From: Nymphaea colorata
Lineage: Eukaryota; Streptophyta; Magnoliopsida; Nymphaeales; Nymphaeaceae
Length of the DNA: 50,000 nucleotides
Reading direction: 5' to 3'
Assembly: GCF_008831285.2 (NCBI RefSeq)
Contig: NW_022204591.1
Span: forward strand, 5,001 to 55,000
A program made the position numbers and the translations under genes. Positions 46,500-50,000 of the stretch are shown piece by piece. Each line of letters opens with the position of its first letter. Position 1 is the first letter of the stretch. The notes beneath the pieces were generated by a model. The model saw only the letters and a list, made by a program, of their open reading frames with translations. It ran no database searches and had not been told where the DNA came from.

Positions 46500-46504
46500 G
46501 AGTC
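46500..46504. repeat. Target site duplication of element F, right copy (GAGTC)
   Basis: It is an exact match to 33231-33235. Confidence 0.95.
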
Positions 46505-49500
46505 CTAAAGCCAAGATCTCTCGAGGTTCGCCTGAACTAAAAACCTATTCCAATCAATACAAGGAACTACCCGGCCGGACAGGACCCCGGCGCAAACCCA
46601 ATAGGACGAGAAGTACAGGTAGGGTGTTCCCAAAAACCTAACTAAGTAAAAACCTACTACAAATAACTACAATGGGTGTGAGGCTTTACAAGCATTTGCG
46701 ATACATCAAAGCACTCGCATCTCACTCATCAAACCACGCAAACCATTCACTACCGAACAAACCACGCCCGAATCCCAAATAGGAAGGTCGAGCCCACTGT
46801 GGTCGTGTCTTCGGCGCTTGCGCCTTAGAGGTACCACTAAGAGGACAATGGCCGCAGCCGAGCTAAAACAATAACAGAAATCAAACTAACAAGATCCTAA
46901 ACTACCACCCGCGGACTACAAGAAGGAGGATGAGTCAAACCTGCCAAGCAAGCTTGGCGAATCCGCGAGATCGGACCACGGGACGAAAGCCAAGTCCCGG
47001 GTATCACAGCTACGTCTCTGAATTCCAGAGAATGGCAACGCCGCGTGCTGTGATGGGAGGAGCAGACGCCTGCTATCGGGACCCGTAGGGAAGGGCCGAG
47101 TTGAAGTGGAGCTTAGGCGCGTCGCCTAAGGGGACCAGGTCTTCATAGCCTCCTGCTGCCGACAGGACTCGTGAGGAATCGGGCCGCCGTCTGCTGCCTT
47201 GCGCCGAAAGGTGAAGCGACCTCCTGTCGCTAGGGCGCCGGAAGGAAGTGCGGCCAAGGATGGCCGGAGGATCGGACAAGCTAGTAGGGATACCAGCTTA
47301 ACCGAATAACCTAAACCTAACTAAGGCTTGGGAGGGCTAGGTACGGTAGAGCTCTGAGTGGGTGGCCGGTCTGGTTAAGTTAGTTGGGGGCTGGGGTTGG
47401 CCGAGATGAGATGGGCTTTAGGTGCGGAAGAGGGAGCCTAACTACTAGGTGGGTCGAAGCTGGCTGGCTGGGCTAAGCTTTCGCTCGAGGTAATGGTCAA
47501 GATTGACCAAGATGCGGTATGGGTTAAGCTAAGGGAGTTGGTCAAACTAAGTGGGCTGAGGAAATCGAGCCCGGGTCTTTAGGTCAAGGGGGCCCACGAG
47601 ATAAGCTCGAGGCTCTAAGGCTGACTAAGAGAGACGAGCAAGGTGCGGCCAATAATTTCCTAACTCGAGCTAGGAAGGGCCGTCGGCTAAGGTTGCCTAA
47701 ATTATCTAAGGGGGGCTTAGGCCAGTCGGGTGAAGAAGAAAGGAGCCTAAAGGGGAGTTGCCTAAGGGTTGATGTGGTGGCGAGTGAGGTTGACTAATTG
47801 GGACGAGCTGTGGCTAGGCTGGTCTTGCCTAGATGAGTGAAGCCACACGAGCCTAGCTAACTAAGATAGAGCACGCCAAGGTAGGCAGGTCGTGGCAAAG
47901 GGAGGGCCACAAGGAAGAGGCGCTAGAGGGAAACTAGCGATAAGGCAAGGTTCGGTTGATTCTTTCCTAACGAGTAGGGGAAGAATCAATCTAGGATCTT
48001 CTCGATATTAATAGAAGAATCCAAAGAAGGCTGGCGAGATCTTCTGCTCTTCTCAGGAGGAGGACACGTGGACGTGGATCAAGGAATTAGGGAGGATACG
48101 TTTTAGGTAAGGCCACACAAGGACGAGAGGGAGACGAAATAGGAAAGGATAAGGACGTGTTAAGGGAGTTGCCAAAACCGTGGAGAGGGTAGGACGCGTG
48201 AAACGGATGAGGAAGGTGCGTGGGGCCAGGCCACTCGTGAGGGAGGCGAGCTGGATGGTGAGGTGGCAAGTAAGGTCTACGAGATTAGGACACGTGGACA
48301 CATCACGGACTAAGGATTCATGCGACTAGGGTTGAGGGCTAGGAGAAGAAGACACCAAAACGGAATGGGTGAGGCCACTAGAATTGATTTCCTAAATGAG
48401 TGGGATATAACGAAGTGGAGGGGATCTCGACTGGATTCAAATCAACTAACAGGTACAGCTGATTGACTCGACCAAGGGCAAGTGAAGTGGATGGCTGACA
48501 CGTGGTATGATGGACGAACAGGATTACACAAGGAAAGAGCAAGATGACTTACCAAGTTTGGAGCGACGGCCAAGGAGCGCACGTTGAAGCACCGGCTGCT
48601 AGGGTTAATCCCTAGGGCGATCCTCCAAGTGTTTGACCAGAACGCCCCTCACGGCTACCTTGAAACTCGGACTAATTCGAGGGCAGATCTGTCCTTGGAC
48701 ATCGGCAACAATGGAGATGACCGGAGATGTTGCAGCGATCACCGGAAATGGAGATTTCCGGCCAGGGACGACCTTATCCTAGTCGACTTGACTTAACACC
48801 AAATCGGCCGAATCAAGCATTTCTCGAGGCGAACACTCTGAAATATATTCTCTGTTGTGTTAACGCCTCATTCCACCATTTTCGAGTCTTTCTTCTTTCT
48901 GTTTGTGCAGGTGGAATGCCTCTTGAGACCGAAGCACGTTAGCCCCTCTTTGGAGGCCTTTTCACCGCCGGTTTCTCAAGGACTTGTGGGGTTCGATCCA
49001 TGAGATAGAACGCCAATTCCAGATCTTGTAAAAGAGATCTAAGGGCAGTTTTCCACCGGAAAACCAGAGTCTCCTCACGGGTTTAGCACCGTTAATCAGA
49101 CCTAGGTTGCGGGAGAATACTCCTCTAGAACGCTCCCAACAATAATCCGTTTTTTACTTAGGATCTCGAGTACCAACCTGTTTTTGTCGATATTGAGGCA
49201 GCACGTTGGCACGAACGACCTCAATCTTCCCGGATGTAGATCAGCCTCTCTGCCCTCGCGTGGTCCGAAGGTAGGCACCGAATCTAGCTCTCTTGCCGTG
49301 GGGAACTTCGTGGTCCAAGGAGACGCGAACGCCGGAGCCTTCGTGGTTCCTTAAGCCTTTTGCCGTAGGTTGAGGGTAAGGGAGAAGATAAGAAACCAAG
49401 GACGAGAAGAGGAGAAAACCTGCGGTTCTAGATCTGGTTGAAGATGATGCAGTCTTCACCGTGGGGTTGGAATGAAGAAGACGTCAAGGGGATTGACGCT

Positions 49501-50000
49501 AGGGCTTGGAGATTCCATGAGGACGAGTGCGAGAGAAGAGCTGCGCCATGGGTGAGGGGGACGCCGAGGAAAGGGGTGAGGCCACCGCGGGAGAGGGGTG
49601 ATCCAGATGAGAACTCGAGAGAGGGAAAGGGCCTTCCGCCCATCACAATTCCTTTCAATTCATTTTGTCAAAAAGCATACATTTTACAAAGTATCAAACG
49701 TTTAAATGCTAACCTAGTAACTCGGTTCACATTCCGAACCGGTTCTTCTACTGAAACGAATCAAACTAAAAGAAATCAAATCTGATATAAATTGGACGCT
49801 ACCTGTCCGACGCTAAACTAGACCCGCGGATCCTTGAAGATCCGTTGCACTTGAGCGCAAGGTTGAGCTCGGGTAGGCTCAACTCGACTTGCCTAGGTTC
49901 CGCCTAGGCTCACCACGTTCCGTCTTGGTTCTAGGAGTCAACATAGGTTCAGACGACTTAACGAGTTTGGGTCCTAGAACTAGATCATTACCACCGTAAG
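46505..50000 (-). repeat. Fourth-family LTR, remainder, running off the window
   Basis: It continues the LTR begun at 33190-33235. It shares the plan of the other LTRs despite strong divergence: the ACCCGGCCGGACAGGACC block (46568-46585), a U5 hairpin with changed but paired stem (46813-46824), W-box cores around 47490-47800, donor-like sites at 48552 and 49177, and two tandem hairpins (49827-49844 and 49891-49909). No TAACA end is reached by 50000. No coding region is recognised; a short plus-strand open frame at 49438-49785 has no domain. Confidence 0.85.
49827..49909 (-). other. Tandem hairpins in U3 of the fourth LTR
   Basis: CGGATC pairs with GATCCG (6 bp, 49827-49844) and GCCTAGG with CCTAGGC (7 bp, 49891-49909). 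The primary sequence differs entirely from the A/C/D hairpins, but position and number are similar. Confidence 0.5.

Noticed and set aside
48885-48915. A strong plus-strand splice-acceptor-like sequence (T-rich, ending TTTGTGCAG)
   Set aside because: It is on the strand opposite to element transcription and no plus-strand gene was found to use it.
1-50000. An env-like third frame, tRNA genes or CRISPR-like arrays
   Set aside because: No open frame lies between integrase and the 3' LTR, the tRNA-like matches are only primer sites, and there are no short regularly spaced repeats.

Overview
The window is plant repeat DNA, almost entirely long Ty3/gypsy (Metaviridae) LTR retrotransposons, all transcribed on the minus strand and partly nested in one another. 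A plant host is inferred from the initiator-tRNA-Met primer site TGGTATCAGAGC, the plant-type chromovirus Gag-Pol, W-box-rich LTRs and C-to-T decay at CG and CHG sites. I see no host gene, tRNA, rRNA or CRISPR array. The species cannot be named from the sequence.

Layout, left to right. Element A (1-10276, left end cut off by the window) has a partial 3' LTR, a decayed gag-pol and a 3.9 kb 5' LTR. A 168 bp orphan spacer follows, then 166 bp of the LTR of a third family (10445-10610). Element C, a diverged family, starts at 10611 inside that LTR. Its 3' LTR (10611-14374) and gag-pol are present, but its 5' LTR breaks at about 21406-21409, where it is fused to the 3' LTR of element D. D runs to 32963 with a nearly full-length gag-pol carrying one stop codon. 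A 226 bp spacer (32964-33189) leads to 46 bp of a fourth LTR family. Element F (33236-46499, 13,264 bp) is inserted there, complete with both LTRs and a perfect 5-bp target duplication GAGTC. The fourth LTR resumes after F and runs to the window end.

Each element has the minus-strand order 5' LTR, tRNA-iMet primer site, about 0.6 kb leader, one gag-pol frame (about 1,723 residues: Gag with a CCHC knuckle, protease, RT, RNase H, integrase, chromodomain), polypurine tract, 3' LTR. The polypurine tract lies inside the reading frame, so the last roughly 97 residues of Pol are encoded by the 3' LTR. No copy has an undamaged frame: A has frameshifts, C two stops plus a frameshift, D one stop, F two stops.

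The points most worth a second look are: the Pol tail encoded in the LTR; two tandem 3' UTR hairpins whose pairing survives between families through G-U pairs in the sense RNA; a conserved splice-donor/acceptor arrangement that suggests a long 5' UTR intron; dense W-box arrays in the LTRs; the chimeric C/D LTR; and an apparent gene-conversion tract in F's 5' LTR.
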